Source: Enterobacter mori LMG 25706
GTDB lineage: Bacteria; Pseudomonadota; Gammaproteobacteria; Enterobacterales; Enterobacteriaceae
Length of the DNA: 54,896 nt
Assembly: GCF_000211415.1 (NCBI RefSeq)
Contig: NZ_GL890779.1
Span: forward strand, 124,419 to 179,314
Direction: 5' to 3'
A model generated the notes under the pieces. The model saw nothing but the letters and a program-made list of their open reading frames with translations, ran no database searches and was not told where the DNA came from. Below are positions 1-8,844 of this stretch, one piece after another. Made by a program: the position numbers and the translations under genes. How positions within the stretch are numbered: position 1 is the stretch's first letter; every line of letters starts with the position of its first letter.

Positions 1-6
1 TGACGA

Positions 7-1293
7 TTACTCAGCCGTCAGCAGGTTCGCTACGGTACGCACGCCCAGACCGGTCGCGCCCGCAGACCACTGCTCAACCGCCGCTTTACGGTACGTCGCG
101 GAGCAGTCAATGTGCAGCCAGCCCTCGTGGTAGTTCTCAACGAAGTGGGACAGGAAGCCTGCTGCGGTGCTTGCACCCGCCGGGTACGCCGCGCTCGCGG
201 TGTTGTTCAGCTCGGCAAAGTTGGACGGCAGCTGGCTGCGGTGGAACTCAGCCAGCGGCAGGCGCCAGAACGGCTCGTTTTCCGCAGCCGCGCTTGCCAG
301 CAGGCGGGCAGCGAGCTTGTCGTCGAAGCTGAACAGCGCGTGGTAATCGTTGCCCAGGGCGGTTTTTGCCGCGCCGGCCAGGGCCGCCATGTCGATAATC
401 AGCTCTGGCTTCTGCGCAGAGGCGTCGATCAGGCCATCGGCCAGCACCAGGCGGCCTTCGGCGTCGGTGTTCATCACCTCAACGTTTTTGCCGTTGCGGT
501 AGCGAATGATGTCGCCCAGCTTGAAGGCGTTACCGCTGACCATGTTGTCCGCGCAGCACAGGTAGAGCTTCACGCGCTTGTTCAGGCCACGGGTGATAGC
601 GAACGCCAGCGCGCCGGTGATGGTTGCCGCGCCGCCCATGTCGGACTTCATGGAGTCCATGAACGCGCTCTGCTTCAGGCTGTAGCCGCCGGTGTCGAAG
701 GTGATGCCTTTACCGACCAGGCAGGCAAATACCGGCGCTTCTTTATCGCCGGTTGGGTTGTAATCCAGCGCCAGCAATACAGGAGGACGCTCAGAACCAC
801 GGCCCACGGTGTGGATGCCCATGTAGTTCTGTTCGCGAAGGTCTTCACCTTTGGTGATGCGGTAGGACATTTTCTCACCCGCCACGCCGCACAGCAGGCC
901 AACCGCGCGCTGCGCCAGCTGCTCAGGACCTAACTCTTCCGCCGGAGCGTTGATGGTGTCGCGCACCCAGTCGATGATCTTCAGGCGGCTTTCCAGCTCT
1001 TTCTGACCGGCTTCATCAAGGTTAGCCCACTCGATTTTGCGGGTGCCTTTCGGGCCTTTGTAGCCTGCCCAGAATGCCCAGCTAAGGTCGGTGTCCCAGC
1101 CTTCGCCTTCCAGAGAGACGTGTTTAATCCCCAGGCCGTCAATTTTACGCGCGGCGCGCTGGATCAGGCCCAAATCATCGTTGCCCGTCAGGTGCAGGGT
1201 AATGCCGTCGTTGTTAATGCTGTAGGTGGCTTTCTCGCCCCAGCGCGCGTCAGCAGGCTGATTCGAGAGCGTAATCTTCATCGCTTCGGTCAT
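7..1293 (-). CDS. pepB: Peptidase B (M17 leucyl aminopeptidase family)
   Basis: Cytosolic metallo-aminopeptidase that removes N-terminal residues from peptides. It is 428 residues long, the usual PepB length. The M17 two-metal site is visible: KGITFD gives K195 and D200, KSDMGG gives D218, and NTDAEGRL gives D277 and E279. The ATG at 1293 is chosen because AAGGAA lies about 8 bases upstream and the protein then begins MTEAMKI as in E. coli; an in-frame TTG at 1314 would add seven residues without family support. It is the last gene downstream of iscX, about 60 bases away, on the same strand, so read-through from the isc operon is likely (inference). Confidence 0.96.
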   Translation of the reverse strand: MTEAMKITLSNQPADARWGEKATYSINNDGITLHLTGNDDLGLIQRAARKIDGLGIKHVSLEGEGWDTDLSWAFWAGYKGPKGTRKIEWANLDEAGQKELESRLKIIDWVRDTINAPAEELGPEQLAQRAVGLLCGVAGEKMSYRITKGEDLREQNYMGIHTVGRGSERPPVLLALDYNPTGDKEAPVFACLVGKGITFDTGGYSLKQSAFMDSMKSDMGGAATITGALAFAITRGLNKRVKLYLCCADNMVSGNAFKLGDIIRYRNGKNVEVMNTDAEGRLVLADGLIDASAQKPELIIDMAALAGAAKTALGNDYHALFSFDDKLAARLLASAAAENEPFWRLPLAEFHRSQLPSNFAELNNTASAAYPAGASTAAGFLSHFVENYHEGWLHIDCSATYRKAAVEQWSAGATGLGVRTVANLLTAE

Positions 1294-1320
1294 TTTATTT
1301 TTCCTTATTAGCAACTAGCA

Positions 1321-1346
1321 AACGGGCCGCCTGAAGGCAGCCCGTT
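1321..1346. terminator. Hairpin between iscX and pepB
   Basis: AACGGGC pairs with GCCCGTT around an imperfect GC-rich inner stem. A run of T follows on the plus strand (ATGTTTTTTATT), but the minus strand, which carries iscX and pepB, has only a short T run. It is therefore unlikely to be a strong terminator for the isc operon and may instead be a processing or attenuation structure. Confidence 0.4.
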
Positions 1347-1353
1347 ATGTTTT

Positions 1354-1554
1354 TTATTCTGCTTCATCTAACCAGACTAACAGAATCGCCTCCAGAATTT
1401 TTTCATTGGATGCGTTTGGATCATCGTCGAAATCCTCTAAATCGCAGATCCACTGGTGCATGTCGGTGAATCGTACGGTCTTCGGATCGAGATCCGGGTT
1501 CGCGTCGTAGAGCGCTTCGCCGATTTCACGGCTGTCTGTCCACTTCAGTCCCAT
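1354..1554 (-). CDS. iscX: IscX, small acidic Fe-S assembly accessory protein
   Basis: A 66-residue, strongly acidic protein that begins [15 protein letters not shown] and is nearly identical to E. coli IscX (YfhJ). Family work shows it binds IscS and iron and modulates cysteine desulfurase activity, acting as an iron-dependent regulator or adaptor of the ISC machinery in the cytosol. The ATG lies one base after the fdx stop codon, so translation is probably coupled. A longer in-frame reading upstream overlaps fdx and has no family support, so the short start is used. Confidence 0.95.
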   Translation of the reverse strand: MGLKWTDSREIGEALYDANPDLDPKTVRFTDMHQWICDLEDFDDDPNASNEKILEAILLVWLDEAE

Positions 1555-1555
1555 A

Positions 1556-1891
1556 TCAATGCTCGCGTGCGTGGTTGATGGTGTAGCGTGGGAATTCCAC
1601 GACCAGATCTTCATCGGTCACCGCGGCCTGGCAGCTCAGGCGGCTGTCTGGCTCCAGGCCCCATGCTTTATCCAGCATGTCGTCTTCGTCTTCGGTGCTC
1701 TCGGCGAGAGAGTCGAAACCTTCACGCACGATGCAGTGGCAGGTGGTGCAGGCACAGGATTTTTCACAGGCGTGTTCCACTTCGATACCTGCACGCAGGG
1801 CAACATCGAGAATGGTTTCACCGGTCTTCGCTTCCAGAACAGCGCCATCCGGACAGAGGTCCGCATGAGGCAAAATTACAATCTTTGGCAT
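1556..1891 (-). CDS. fdx: ISC [2Fe-2S] ferredoxin
   Basis: Adrenodoxin-type ferredoxin of 111 residues that supplies electrons for Fe-S cluster assembly on IscU. The cluster ligands are visible as C42, C48 and C51 in the segment [10 protein letters not shown], with C87 in RLSCQAA; C46 is the extra conserved cysteine. It is encoded one base after hscA (hscA stop begins at 1893) and one base before iscX, so these three genes form a tight translational unit at the distal end of the isc operon. Confidence 0.97.
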   Translation of the reverse strand: MPKIVILPHADLCPDGAVLEAKTGETILDVALRAGIEVEHACEKSCACTTCHCIVREGFDSLAESTEDEDDMLDKAWGLEPDSRLSCQAAVTDEDLVVEFPRYTINHAREH

Positions 1892-1892
1892 A

Positions 1893-3743
1893 TTAAACCT
1901 CGTCCACGGACTGGCCTTTCAGCGCGACGCGGACAGATTTGTCCATGCGGCTAGCAGCAAAGTCCTGGGTTTGTTTATCAACGTTTTTAATGGCTTCTTC
2001 TATTGCGTCAGCGTCATTGCCTTCGGCCACTGCGCTCAAGCGCGCGGCAGCGTCGTCAATCACCTGACGCTCAGCGGCGCTTAACAGCGCGGCATCGGCA
2101 GCGAGCGCGCCGTTCAGGCTTTCCAGCACGCGTGCGGCTTCAACTTTTTGTTCAGCCAGCATACGCGCCTTCACATCCTGCTCGGCGTAGCTCATTGAGT
2201 CCTGAATCATGGAGGCGATTTCGCCATCGGTCAGGCCGTAGGACGGCTTCACCTGGATGGACGATTCCACGCCGGTGGATTTTTCCATCGCCGTCACGCT
2301 CAGCAGACCGTCTGCATCCACCTGGAAGGTAACGCGAATATGCGCCCCGCCCGCAGGCAGCGCCGGGATGCCGCGCAGCGCAAAGCGCGCCAGTGAACGG
2401 CAGTCCTGCACCAGCTCGCGTTCGCCCTGCATCACGTGGATGGACATCGCGGTCTGGCCGTCTTTGAAGGTGGTAAACTCCTGCGCGCGCGCCACCGGGA
2501 TGGTGGTATTACGCGGGATCACTTTCTCCACCAGGCCGCCCATGGTTTCTAACCCCAGCGACAGCGGGATGACGTCCAGCAGCAGCATTTCGCTGTCCGG
2601 CTTGTTGCCGACCAGAATATCGGCCTGGATTGCGGCCCCCACGGCAACCACTTTGTCCGGGTCGATGGAGGTCAGCGGCGTGCGGCCAAAGAATTCGCCC
2701 ACGCGCTCGCGCACCAGCGGCACGCGCGTAGAACCGCCCACCATGACCACTTCCAGCACCTCGTTCGCCTCAACGCCTGCATCCTTCAATGCGCGACGGC
2801 AGGCCAGCAGGGTGCGTTTCACCAGCGGGGCGATCAGATCGCTGAACTGGTCGCGAGAGATCTCGCCCTGCCAGCCCGCAACATTGACTGTAACCGTGTG
2901 CGCATCGCTCAGGGCAATTTTGGCGTCGATGGCGGCATCCAGCAGTTCACGCTGTACGCGCGCATCGCTGCGATCGCTGATGCCCGCCTGCTCGCGGATG
3001 TAATCCGCCAGCAGATGGTCGAAGTCATCGCCGCCCAGCGCGGAATCCCCGCCGGTCGCCAGCACTTCAAACACCCCGCGGCTTAAGCGCAGGATCGAGA
3101 TATCAAAGGTACCGCCGCCGAGATCGTAAACCGCAATGACCCCTTCCTGACCGGAATCGAGGCCGTAGGCAATCGCCGCCGCCGTCGGTTCGTTCAGCAG
3201 TCGCAGCACGTGCAGGCCCGCCAGACGCGCGGCGTCTTTGGTGCCCTGGCGCTGTGCGTCGTCAAAATAGGCCGGAACGGTAATGACTACGCCGTCCAGA
3301 TCGCCGCCGAGCGTTGCGGTCGCACGCGCCGCCAGCGCTTTGAGGATGTCAGCAGACACGCGGATCGGGTTCAGCAGACCGGCCGCGGTTGCAATCATCG
3401 GCAGGCCGTTTTCACTGGCCTGGAGCTGGTAAGGGAGATGCGGATAGCGGGTCTGGATATCGGCCAGCGAGCGGCCCATCATGCGCTTTACAGAGCTGAT
3501 GGTGTTGGCCGGATCGCGCGCGGCGTTGGCGCGGGCGTCATAGCCAACCGCGTGACCCTGCTGCTGGTAGTGGACCACGGAAGGCAGCAGATGGCGGCCC
3601 TGCTCGTCAGCCAGCGTTTCCGCCTGGCCGCTGCGCACGGTCGCCACGAGGGAATTGGTGGTGCCCAGATCAATACCCACCGCCAGACGACGCTGGTGCG
3701 GTGCGGCACTTAAGCCAGGCTCACTAATTTGTAATAAGGCCAT
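1893..3743 (-). CDS. hscA: HscA, Hsp70-type chaperone for Fe-S transfer
   Basis: Specialised DnaK homologue of 616 residues that, with HscB, drives release of Fe-S clusters from IscU. The ATPase domain begins with GIDLGTTNS near residue 24 and contains DLGGGTFD and VGGSTRVP. The C-terminal half is the substrate-binding domain that recognises LPPVK of IscU, and that motif is present in the IscU encoded here. It follows hscB by 14 bases. Length and start agree with E. coli HscA. Confidence 0.98.
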   Translation of the reverse strand: MALLQISEPGLSAAPHQRRLAVGIDLGTTNSLVATVRSGQAETLADEQGRHLLPSVVHYQQQGHAVGYDARANAARDPANTISSVKRMMGRSLADIQTRYPHLPYQLQASENGLPMIATAAGLLNPIRVSADILKALAARATATLGGDLDGVVITVPAYFDDAQRQGTKDAARLAGLHVLRLLNEPTAAAIAYGLDSGQEGVIAVYDLGGGTFDISILRLSRGVFEVLATGGDSALGGDDFDHLLADYIREQAGISDRSDARVQRELLDAAIDAKIALSDAHTVTVNVAGWQGEISRDQFSDLIAPLVKRTLLACRRALKDAGVEANEVLEVVMVGGSTRVPLVRERVGEFFGRTPLTSIDPDKVVAVGAAIQADILVGNKPDSEMLLLDVIPLSLGLETMGGLVEKVIPRNTTIPVARAQEFTTFKDGQTAMSIHVMQGERELVQDCRSLARFALRGIPALPAGGAHIRVTFQVDADGLLSVTAMEKSTGVESSIQVKPSYGLTDGEIASMIQDSMSYAEQDVKARMLAEQKVEAARVLESLNGALAADAALLSAAERQVIDDAAARLSAVAEGNDADAIEEAIKNVDKQTQDFAASRMDKSVRVALKGQSVDEV

Positions 3744-3757
3744 AATTGCTTCCGAAA

Positions 3758-4273
3758 TTAAAAATCGAGCAGCTTTTCTTCGAGTTGTTCAGCACTGCTT
3801 CGCAGTTTATCGAGAAAACGGAGTTTGCGCACAGTGTCTGCCGCCACGTCCCAGGTCTCGTTGTTCAGTTGCTCCACCATCTGCTGATGGCGGGTATCGA
3901 ACATACCCTTCACGCGAGTAATGAAGCTTTCCAGACGCGCTTCGTCTTTGGCCTGTTCAATCTCATCCAGTTCTTCGCGAAGCTCCAGCTGTTCCATCAG
4001 AAATGCCGTGTCGCGCACGGTGTGCTGCTCGCTCGCGAGATCAAAGCCGTGGAGCGAAAGCAGGTATTCGGCACGGCTCAGCGGATGGCGCAGCGTCTGC
4101 CAGGCCTGGTTGATGGTCGCAGATTGGGAGACCGCAGCCAATTGCTCTGACTGAGTACCGCTCGCGAATTTATCCGGGTGGTACTGACGCTGCAGATCCT
4201 GAAAACGGATCGTCAGCGCCTGCAGATCAATCGGGTATTGAGCGGGTAGTCCGAAGAGAGTGAAGTAATCCAT
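3758..4273 (-). CDS. hscB: HscB, J-protein co-chaperone
   Basis: Cytosolic J-domain co-chaperone of 171 residues that delivers IscU to HscA and stimulates its ATPase. The HPD motif is at residues 32-34 in QYHPDKF, and the C-terminal three-helix region that binds IscU is rich in Leu and Glu ([15 protein letters not shown]). The length equals that of E. coli HscB. It is separated from iscA by a 79-base gap containing a strong hairpin, the largest gap between structural genes in the operon. Confidence 0.97.
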   Translation of the reverse strand: MDYFTLFGLPAQYPIDLQALTIRFQDLQRQYHPDKFASGTQSEQLAAVSQSATINQAWQTLRHPLSRAEYLLSLHGFDLASEQHTVRDTAFLMEQLELREELDEIEQAKDEARLESFITRVKGMFDTRHQQMVEQLNNETWDVAADTVRKLRFLDKLRSSAEQLEEKLLDF

Positions 4274-4301
4274 AACAATCTCAGGGGTAGCCTGTTAGAA
4301 C

Positions 4302-4338
4302 AAACCCCACGCGTAGCAGGTAAGCCACGGTGGGGTTT
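4302..4338 (-). other. Stem-loop in iscA-hscB gap
   Basis: Perfect 9-bp arms, AAACCCCAC and GTGGGGTTT, enclose a loop of about 19 bases. There is no U-tract after the stem on the minus strand, so a simple terminator is unlikely. It could stabilise the upstream iscRSUA mRNA or serve as an RNase site. This is inferred from sequence only. Confidence 0.55.
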
Positions 4339-4352
4339 CGGATGACGCGCGG

Positions 4353-4676
4353 TTAAACGTGGAAGCTTTCGCCGCAACCACACTCGTCTTTGACGTTCGG
4401 GTTCGTAAATTTGAACCCTTCGTTCAGGCCTTCTTTGACGAAGTCCAGCTGAGTGCCGTTGAGGAATTGCAGGCTTTTGCCATCGACCACCACCTTCACG
4501 CCCTTGTCTTCAAACACGGTGTCGTCAGACGCCGGTTCATCAACAAACTCCAGTACGTAAGCCATACCAGAACAGCCGGAGGTACGTACGCCCAGTCGCA
4601 GGCCAAAGCCTTTACCACGGTTCGCCAGAAAAGAGCTTACTCGCGCGGCAGCGCTGTCGCTAAGGGTAATCGACAT
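4353..4676 (-). CDS. iscA: IscA, A-type Fe-S carrier
   Basis: Cytosolic A-type carrier of 107 residues that receives and transfers iron or Fe-S clusters after assembly on IscU. The three conserved cysteines are present: C35 in TSGCSGMAY, and C99 and C101 in ECGCGES near the C-terminus. The ATG giving MSITLSDS is selected to match the family; an in-frame codon two residues upstream is less likely. It starts 13 bases after the iscU stop. Confidence 0.97.
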   Translation of the reverse strand: MSITLSDSAAARVSSFLANRGKGFGLRLGVRTSGCSGMAYVLEFVDEPASDDTVFEDKGVKVVVDGKSLQFLNGTQLDFVKEGLNEGFKFTNPNVKDECGCGESFHV

Positions 4677-4689
4677 ACTCAAACCTCAA

Positions 4690-5076
4690 TTATTTTGCTT
4701 CACGTTTGCTTTTATAGTCCGCAATGGCGGCTTTGATCGCGTCTTCTGCCAGAATTGAACAGTGAATTTTCACCGGTGGCAGTTCGAGTTCTTCAGCAAT
4801 ATCGGTGTTCTTGATTGCCTGTGCTTCGTCCAGAGACTTGCCCTTCACCCATTCGGTCACCAGGGAGCTGGACGCGATAGCAGAACCGCAGCCGTAGGTC
4901 TTGAAGCGCGCGTCTTCAATGATACCTTCATTGTTGACTTTAATCTGCAACTTCATCACGTCGCCACACGCCGGTGCGCCAACCATACCGCTACCGACAG
5001 ATTCGTCGCTGTTGTCAAATGAGCCACCGTTGCGCGGGTTCTCGTAATGATCGATGACTTTTTCGCTGTATGCCAT
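4690..5076 (-). CDS. iscU: IscU, Fe-S cluster scaffold
   Basis: Scaffold protein of 128 residues on which [2Fe-2S] and [4Fe-4S] clusters are built from IscS-derived sulfur. The ligands C37, C63 and C106 and the cluster-release residue D39 are in place (APACGD, YGCGSA, IHCSIL). The HscA-recognition motif LPPVK is at residues 99-103. The gene follows iscS by 24 bases, with a good AGGAG-like ribosome site. Confidence 0.98.
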   Translation of the reverse strand: MAYSEKVIDHYENPRNGGSFDNSDESVGSGMVGAPACGDVMKLQIKVNNEGIIEDARFKTYGCGSAIASSSLVTEWVKGKSLDEAQAIKNTDIAEELELPPVKIHCSILAEDAIKAAIADYKSKREAK

Positions 5077-5100
5077 GATTGAATTCTCCTTATGTACCGA

Positions 5101-6315
5101 TTAGTGATGTGACCATTCAATGCTGTTCAGATCCACGCCCTGCTTGAACATTTCCCACAGTGGAGAAAGGTCGCGCAGACGGCCGATGGAGTTGCGAACC
5201 AGCTTGATGGTGTAGTCAATCTCTTCTTCGGTAGTGAAACGACCTAAAGAGAAACGGATAGAGCTGTGCGCCAGCTCGTCAGTCATGCCCAGCGCGCGCA
5301 GCACGTAGGATGGCTCAAGGCTTGCAGACGTACAGGCAGCACCGGAAGAAACGGCCAGGTCTTTCAGCGCCATGATCAGCGATTCGCCTTCAACATAGTT
5401 GAAGCTGACGTTGAGGATGTTCGGTGCGCCCTGCTCGAGATCGCCGTTCAGATACACTTCTTCCATATCCTTCACGCCGTCCCACAGACGGTTACGCAGC
5501 GTGCGCAGGCGCGCCATCTCGGTTTCCATCTCTTCTTTCGCGATGCGGTACGCTTCGCCCATGCCCACGATCTGGTGAACAGGCAGCGTACCGGAACGCA
5601 TGCCGCGCTCATGACCGCCGCCGTGCATCTGTGCTTCGATGCGGATACGTGGCTTACGACGAACGTACAGCGCGCCGATCCCTTTCGGGCCATAGATTTT
5701 GTGACCGGAGAAGGACATCAGATCCACTTTCAGCTGGCTCAGGTCGATAGGCAGTTTGCCCACGCTCTGGGTCGCGTCTACGTGGTAGATGATACCGCGC
5801 GCGCGGCACATTTCACCGATGGTCGCGATGTCCTGAACGACGCCGATTTCGTTGTTAACGTGCATGATGGAAACCAGAATGGTGTCATCACGCATGGCCG
5901 CTTCGAGCTCTTTCAGGTCGATGATCCCGTTGCTCTGCGGCGCCAGGTAAGTCACGTCGAACCCTTCACGCTCCAGCTGACGGCAGGTGTCCAGCACGGC
6001 TTTGTGTTCGGTTTTGCTGGTGATGATGTGCTTGCCTTTTTTCTGATAAAAGTTGGCTGCACCTTTGATCGCCAGGTTGTCGGATTCGGTCGCACCGGAG
6101 GTGAAAACAATTTCACGCGGGTCGGCACCGACCAGGTCAGCAATCTGATTACGGGCGATATCAACCGCCTCTTCAGCATGCCAGCCAAAACGGTGTGAAC
6201 GGGAAGCTGGGTTACCAAAGTTTCCGTCCAGGGTCAGACACTGCATCATTTTCTCGGCAACACGCGGGTCCACCGGCGTGGTTGCGGAGTAGTCGAGATA
6301 AATCGGTAATTTCAT
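5101..6315 (-). CDS. iscS: IscS cysteine desulfurase
   Basis: PLP-dependent desulfurase of 404 residues that converts L-cysteine to alanine and passes persulfide sulfur to IscU, ThiI, TusA and other acceptors. The PLP lysine is K206 in [12 protein letters not shown] and the persulfide cysteine is C328 in [10 protein letters not shown]. Length and residue numbers are identical to E. coli IscS. It is the second gene of the operon and is separated from iscR by a highly structured 117-base gap. Confidence 0.98.
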   Translation of the reverse strand: MKLPIYLDYSATTPVDPRVAEKMMQCLTLDGNFGNPASRSHRFGWHAEEAVDIARNQIADLVGADPREIVFTSGATESDNLAIKGAANFYQKKGKHIITSKTEHKAVLDTCRQLEREGFDVTYLAPQSNGIIDLKELEAAMRDDTILVSIMHVNNEIGVVQDIATIGEMCRARGIIYHVDATQSVGKLPIDLSQLKVDLMSFSGHKIYGPKGIGALYVRRKPRIRIEAQMHGGGHERGMRSGTLPVHQIVGMGEAYRIAKEEMETEMARLRTLRNRLWDGVKDMEEVYLNGDLEQGAPNILNVSFNYVEGESLIMALKDLAVSSGAACTSASLEPSYVLRALGMTDELAHSSIRFSLGRFTTEEEIDYTIKLVRNSIGRLRDLSPLWEMFKQGVDLNSIEWSHH

Positions 6316-6350
6316 TGCTCTTTAAACTCCGTACATCGCTTCAATGCAAG

Positions 6351-6413
6351 GAATCAGGCAACCGGCTGGATGTACGACCGAGTACACGGGGCGTGACCGC
6401 CCCGGCCTGATTC
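6351..6413 (-). other. Structured iscR-iscS intergenic RNA element
   Basis: The outer arms GAATCAGGC and GCCTGATTC (9 bp) enclose an inner hairpin of GGGGCG and CGCCCC with a 4-base loop. In E. coli the corresponding gap protects the iscR part of the message when the small RNA RyhB triggers decay of iscSUA, giving differential expression under iron limitation (established knowledge). That the same happens here is inference from position and structure. Confidence 0.6.
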
Positions 6414-6432
6414 TGAAATACTTATCTTTTTA

Positions 6433-6924
6433 TTACGCGCGCAGTTTGACGTCGATAGCGTCTCGCGCGCGGGTGCTGCGTTGTGATTCATGGCTTTGCT
6501 GACGACCCGATACGTCCAGAACTTCCTGGTTATTCACCAGTTCACCCAGGGTGATGTTGTTCAGGAAGCCGGTCAGACGGTCGCTCAGATCGCGCCACAG
6601 CGCGTGGGTCAGGCACTTATCGCCGCCCTGGCAGCCGCCTTTACCCTGGCAACGGGTCGCGTCAACGGATTCGTCAACCGCACTGATCACTTCGCCAACT
6701 GCAATACTGCCCGCGTCTTTACCCAGCAGATAGCCGCCGCCTGGGCCACGAACGCTGGAAACCAGTCCATTTTTACGCAGTCTGGAGAACAGCTGTTCCA
6801 GATAAGAGAGGGAGATCCCCTGTCGTTCAGAAATATCAGCCAACGGAACCGGGCCCGCTTCGGAGTTGAGCGCAACGTCCAGCATCGCGGTCACGGCATA
6901 ACGCCCTTTAGATGTCAGTCTCAT
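6433..6924 (-). CDS. iscR: IscR, Fe-S sensing Rrf2-family regulator
   Basis: Transcription factor of 163 residues that carries a [2Fe-2S] cluster and represses its own operon when clusters are plentiful. The N-terminal winged helix-turn-helix reads [15 protein letters not shown]. The cluster ligands C92, C98, C104 and H107 are present ([17 protein letters not shown]). The holo form binds type 1 sites, two of which lie directly upstream. It is the first gene of the isc operon. Confidence 0.98.
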   Translation of the reverse strand: MRLTSKGRYAVTAMLDVALNSEAGPVPLADISERQGISLSYLEQLFSRLRKNGLVSSVRGPGGGYLLGKDAGSIAVGEVISAVDESVDATRCQGKGGCQGGDKCLTHALWRDLSDRLTGFLNNITLGELVNNQEVLDVSGRQQSHESQRSTRARDAIDVKLRA

Positions 6925-7006
6925 GTCTTACTTAACCTCAAACTCGCCCCTGCCCGGGGTTTTTTATTGTAAAATGGGGGTATTGCATAGCAGGGCCAAG
7001 TCTGAC

Positions 7007-7031
7007 ATTCCTGACTAAAATGGTCAACTAT
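7007..7031 (-). promoter_or_regulatory. IscR type 1 binding site (promoter-proximal)
   Basis: Read on the minus strand, the 25-bp site starts ATAGTTGACC and ends TAGTCAGGAAT, a good fit to the type 1 IscR consensus (ATASYYGACT, AT-rich centre, AGTCRRSTAT). It overlaps a TTGACC that could serve as the -35 of the iscR promoter. It directly abuts a second site. Confidence 0.8.
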
Positions 7032-7056
7032 TTACTTGACTGTTTTAGTCAGGTAT
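7032..7056 (-). promoter_or_regulatory. IscR type 1 binding site (promoter-distal)
   Basis: Read on the minus strand, the 25-bp site starts ATACCTGACTAAAA and ends CAGTCAAGTAA, the better match of the two to the type 1 consensus. The pair of abutting 25-bp sites upstream of iscR reproduces the E. coli autoregulatory arrangement. Confidence 0.82.
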
Positions 7057-7095
7057 TTAACGTTCTGTGCCTTCATAATATAGGTGCGGCCTGAT

Positions 7096-7130
7096 GCCCT
7101 CACCCCAGCCCTCTCCCACGGGGAGAGGGC
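7096..7130. repeat. Dispersed GC-rich hairpin repeat, copy 1
   Basis: The core CCCTCTCCC-AC-GGGGAGAGGG hairpin is preceded by GCCCTCACCCCAG. The same unit recurs near 8816 (short form) and 32413 (inverted full form). It lies just downstream of the trmJ stop codon, in the trmJ-iscR gap. It is an intergenic extragenic-palindrome type repeat, not coding. Confidence 0.75.
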
Positions 7131-7140
7131 GAAATCAACA

Positions 7141-7869
7141 CTACTCTTTATTCTTCTGCTCAATCGACGCCAGGATCCCGCGCAGGATGTTCAGCTCCTG
7201 GCTTTCCGGACGCGCGCGGGTGAACATACGGCGCAGCTTGTTCATCACCTGTCCCGGGTGACCTTCGCGGATAAAGCCGGTTGAGAGCAGCGTCTGCTCC
7301 AGGTGACCGTAGAAGCGCTCAAGGTCGTCCACCAGCGGGTAGGCGCTCTCTTCCTGAGGCTCGGTACGCTCTTTTTCCTGCGTCGCCAGCCACGCCATAC
7401 GCACTTCATAGGCGATAACCTGCACCGCCATCGCCAGGTTCAGCGAGCTGTATTCCGGGTTCGCCGCGATGGCGACGTGATAGTGGCACTTTTGCAGTTC
7501 GTCGTTGGTCAGGCCAACGCGCTCACGGCCAAACACCAGCGCAACCGGGGCCTGTTCCGCTTCTGAGACACTTTTCAGGCCGCATTCTCGCGGGTCCAGC
7601 ATCGGCCACGGCAGCGTGCGGGAGCGCGCGCTTGTGCCGACAACGAGGCTGCAACCGGCCAGGGCTTCATCAAGGGTATCGACGATCTGGGCGTTGCCGA
7701 TCACGTCGCTGGCACCGGCCGCCAGGGCGATGGCCTGCGAGTCTGGTTTTACCAGCGGGTTAACCAGCCACAGGTTCGTTAAGCCCATGGTTTTCATAGC
7801 GCGGGCAACGGAGCCCATGTTGCCGGTGTGCGATGTTTCGACCAGCACGATTCGAATGTTTTGCAGCAT
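7141..7869 (-). CDS. trmJ: tRNA Cm32/Um32 methyltransferase TrmJ
   Basis: SPOUT-class methyltransferase of 242 residues (E. coli about 246) that 2'-O-methylates position 32 of several tRNAs using S-adenosylmethionine. The N-terminal SpoU domain shows [17 protein letters not shown] near residue 10 and the knot motifs [15 protein letters not shown] and [11 protein letters not shown] near residues 110-150. The gene is monocistronic in appearance, transcribed away from suhB and towards iscR. Confidence 0.95.
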   Translation of the reverse strand: MLQNIRIVLVETSHTGNMGSVARAMKTMGLTNLWLVNPLVKPDSQAIALAAGASDVIGNAQIVDTLDEALAGCSLVVGTSARSRTLPWPMLDPRECGLKSVSEAEQAPVALVFGRERVGLTNDELQKCHYHVAIAANPEYSSLNLAMAVQVIAYEVRMAWLATQEKERTEPQEESAYPLVDDLERFYGHLEQTLLSTGFIREGHPGQVMNKLRRMFTRARPESQELNILRGILASIEQKNKE

Positions 7870-7927
7870 AATTTTAGATGTCTGGATTCTGTGTCTGAAG
7901 AATATTCGGGCATATTATCATAAACGG

Positions 7928-7956
7928 GAGACATAATCCGATCCCGCTGCTATACT
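7928..7956 (+). promoter_or_regulatory. suhB promoter (sigma70 -35/-10)
   Basis: GAGACA (4 of 6 matches to TTGACA) and TATACT are separated by 17 bases. The predicted start near 7963 leaves a leader of about 38 bases that contains the boxA described separately. Confidence 0.5.
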
Positions 7957-7971
7957 CTGCGCCGATTTTCC

Positions 7972-7983
7972 TGTTCTTTAACA
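7972..7983 (+). promoter_or_regulatory. boxA element in the suhB leader
   Basis: TGTTCTTTAACA differs at one base from the rRNA operon boxA TGCTCTTTAACA. In E. coli the suhB leader boxA recruits the NusB/NusE complex and gives SuhB-dependent autoregulation (established knowledge). It ends 17 bases before the suhB ATG. Confidence 0.65.
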
Positions 7984-8000
7984 TCCAGTGAGAGAGACCG

Positions 8001-8804
8001 ATGCATCCGATGCTGACCATCGCCGTGCGCGCAGCGCGCAAGGCGGGTAATGTAATTGCCAAACACTACGAAACCCCAGACTCCGTAGAAACCAGCCAGA
8101 AAGGCAGCAATGATTTCGTGACTAACGTCGATAAAGCCGCAGAAGCGATTATTATCGAAACGATCCGCAAATCTTACCCACAGCACACCATCATCACCGA
8201 AGAAAGCGGTGAACATGAAGGTACCGATCAGGATGTTCAATGGGTTATCGATCCACTGGATGGCACCACCAACTTCGTCAAACGCCTGCCACACTTCTCT
8301 GTGTCTATCGCAGTACGCATTAAAGGCCGTACTGAAGTCGCCGTTGTTTACGATCCAATGCGTAACGAACTGTTCACCGCTACCCGCGGTCAGGGCGCTC
8401 AGCTGAACGGCTACCGCCTGCGCTGCAGCAATGCACGCGATCTGGACGGCACCATTCTGGCGACCGGTTTCCCGTTCAAAGCGAAACAGCACGCGACGAC
8501 CTATATGAATATCCTGGGCAAACTGTTCACCGAATGCGCAGATTTCCGTCGCACCGGTTCTGCAGCGCTGGATCTGGCCTACGTTGCGACCGGCCGCGTT
8601 GACGGTTACTTCGAGCTGTCACTGAAGCCGTGGGACTTTGCGGCGGGAGAGCTGATCGCACGTGAAGCAGGCGCGATTGTTTGCGATTTCACCGGCGGCC
8701 ACAACTACATGACCACCGGCAACATCGTTGCAGGTAACCCACGCGTTGTTAAAGCCATGCTGGCAAATATGCGTGAAGAACTGAGCGATGCGCTGAAGCG
8801 CTAA
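8001..8804 (+). CDS. suhB: SuhB, inositol-1-monophosphatase and Nus-factor accessory
   Basis: Protein of 267 residues in the Mg-dependent, lithium-sensitive phosphatase family. The metal-site motif WVIDPLDGTTNF carries D84 and D87, with E67 in TEESGEH and a second motif KPWDFAAGELIAREAG near residue 210. Besides hydrolysing myo-inositol phosphate, SuhB binds the ribosomal RNA antitermination complex. The start is the ATG after GAGAGAGACCG. Its leader has a boxA, consistent with control by its own Nus complex. Confidence 0.97.
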   Translation: MHPMLTIAVRAARKAGNVIAKHYETPDSVETSQKGSNDFVTNVDKAAEAIIIETIRKSYPQHTIITEESGEHEGTDQDVQWVIDPLDGTTNFVKRLPHFSVSIAVRIKGRTEVAVVYDPMRNELFTATRGQGAQLNGYRLRCSNARDLDGTILATGFPFKAKQHATTYMNILGKLFTECADFRRTGSAALDLAYVATGRVDGYFELSLKPWDFAAGELIAREAGAIVCDFTGGHNYMTTGNIVAGNPRVVKAMLANMREELSDALKR

Positions 8805-8815
8805 TGCCGAAAATT

Positions 8816-8837
8816 CCCTCTCCCACAGGGAGAGGGG
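8816..8837. repeat. Dispersed GC-rich hairpin repeat, copy 2 (short)
   Basis: CCCTCTCCCACAGGGAGAGG forms a hairpin just after the suhB stop codon, between the convergent suhB and nickel transporter genes. It is the same core as copies near 7096 and 32413, without the CCCTCACCCCAG flank. It may act as a bidirectional mRNA 3' end. Confidence 0.7.
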
Positions 8838-8844
8838 ATCCCAA

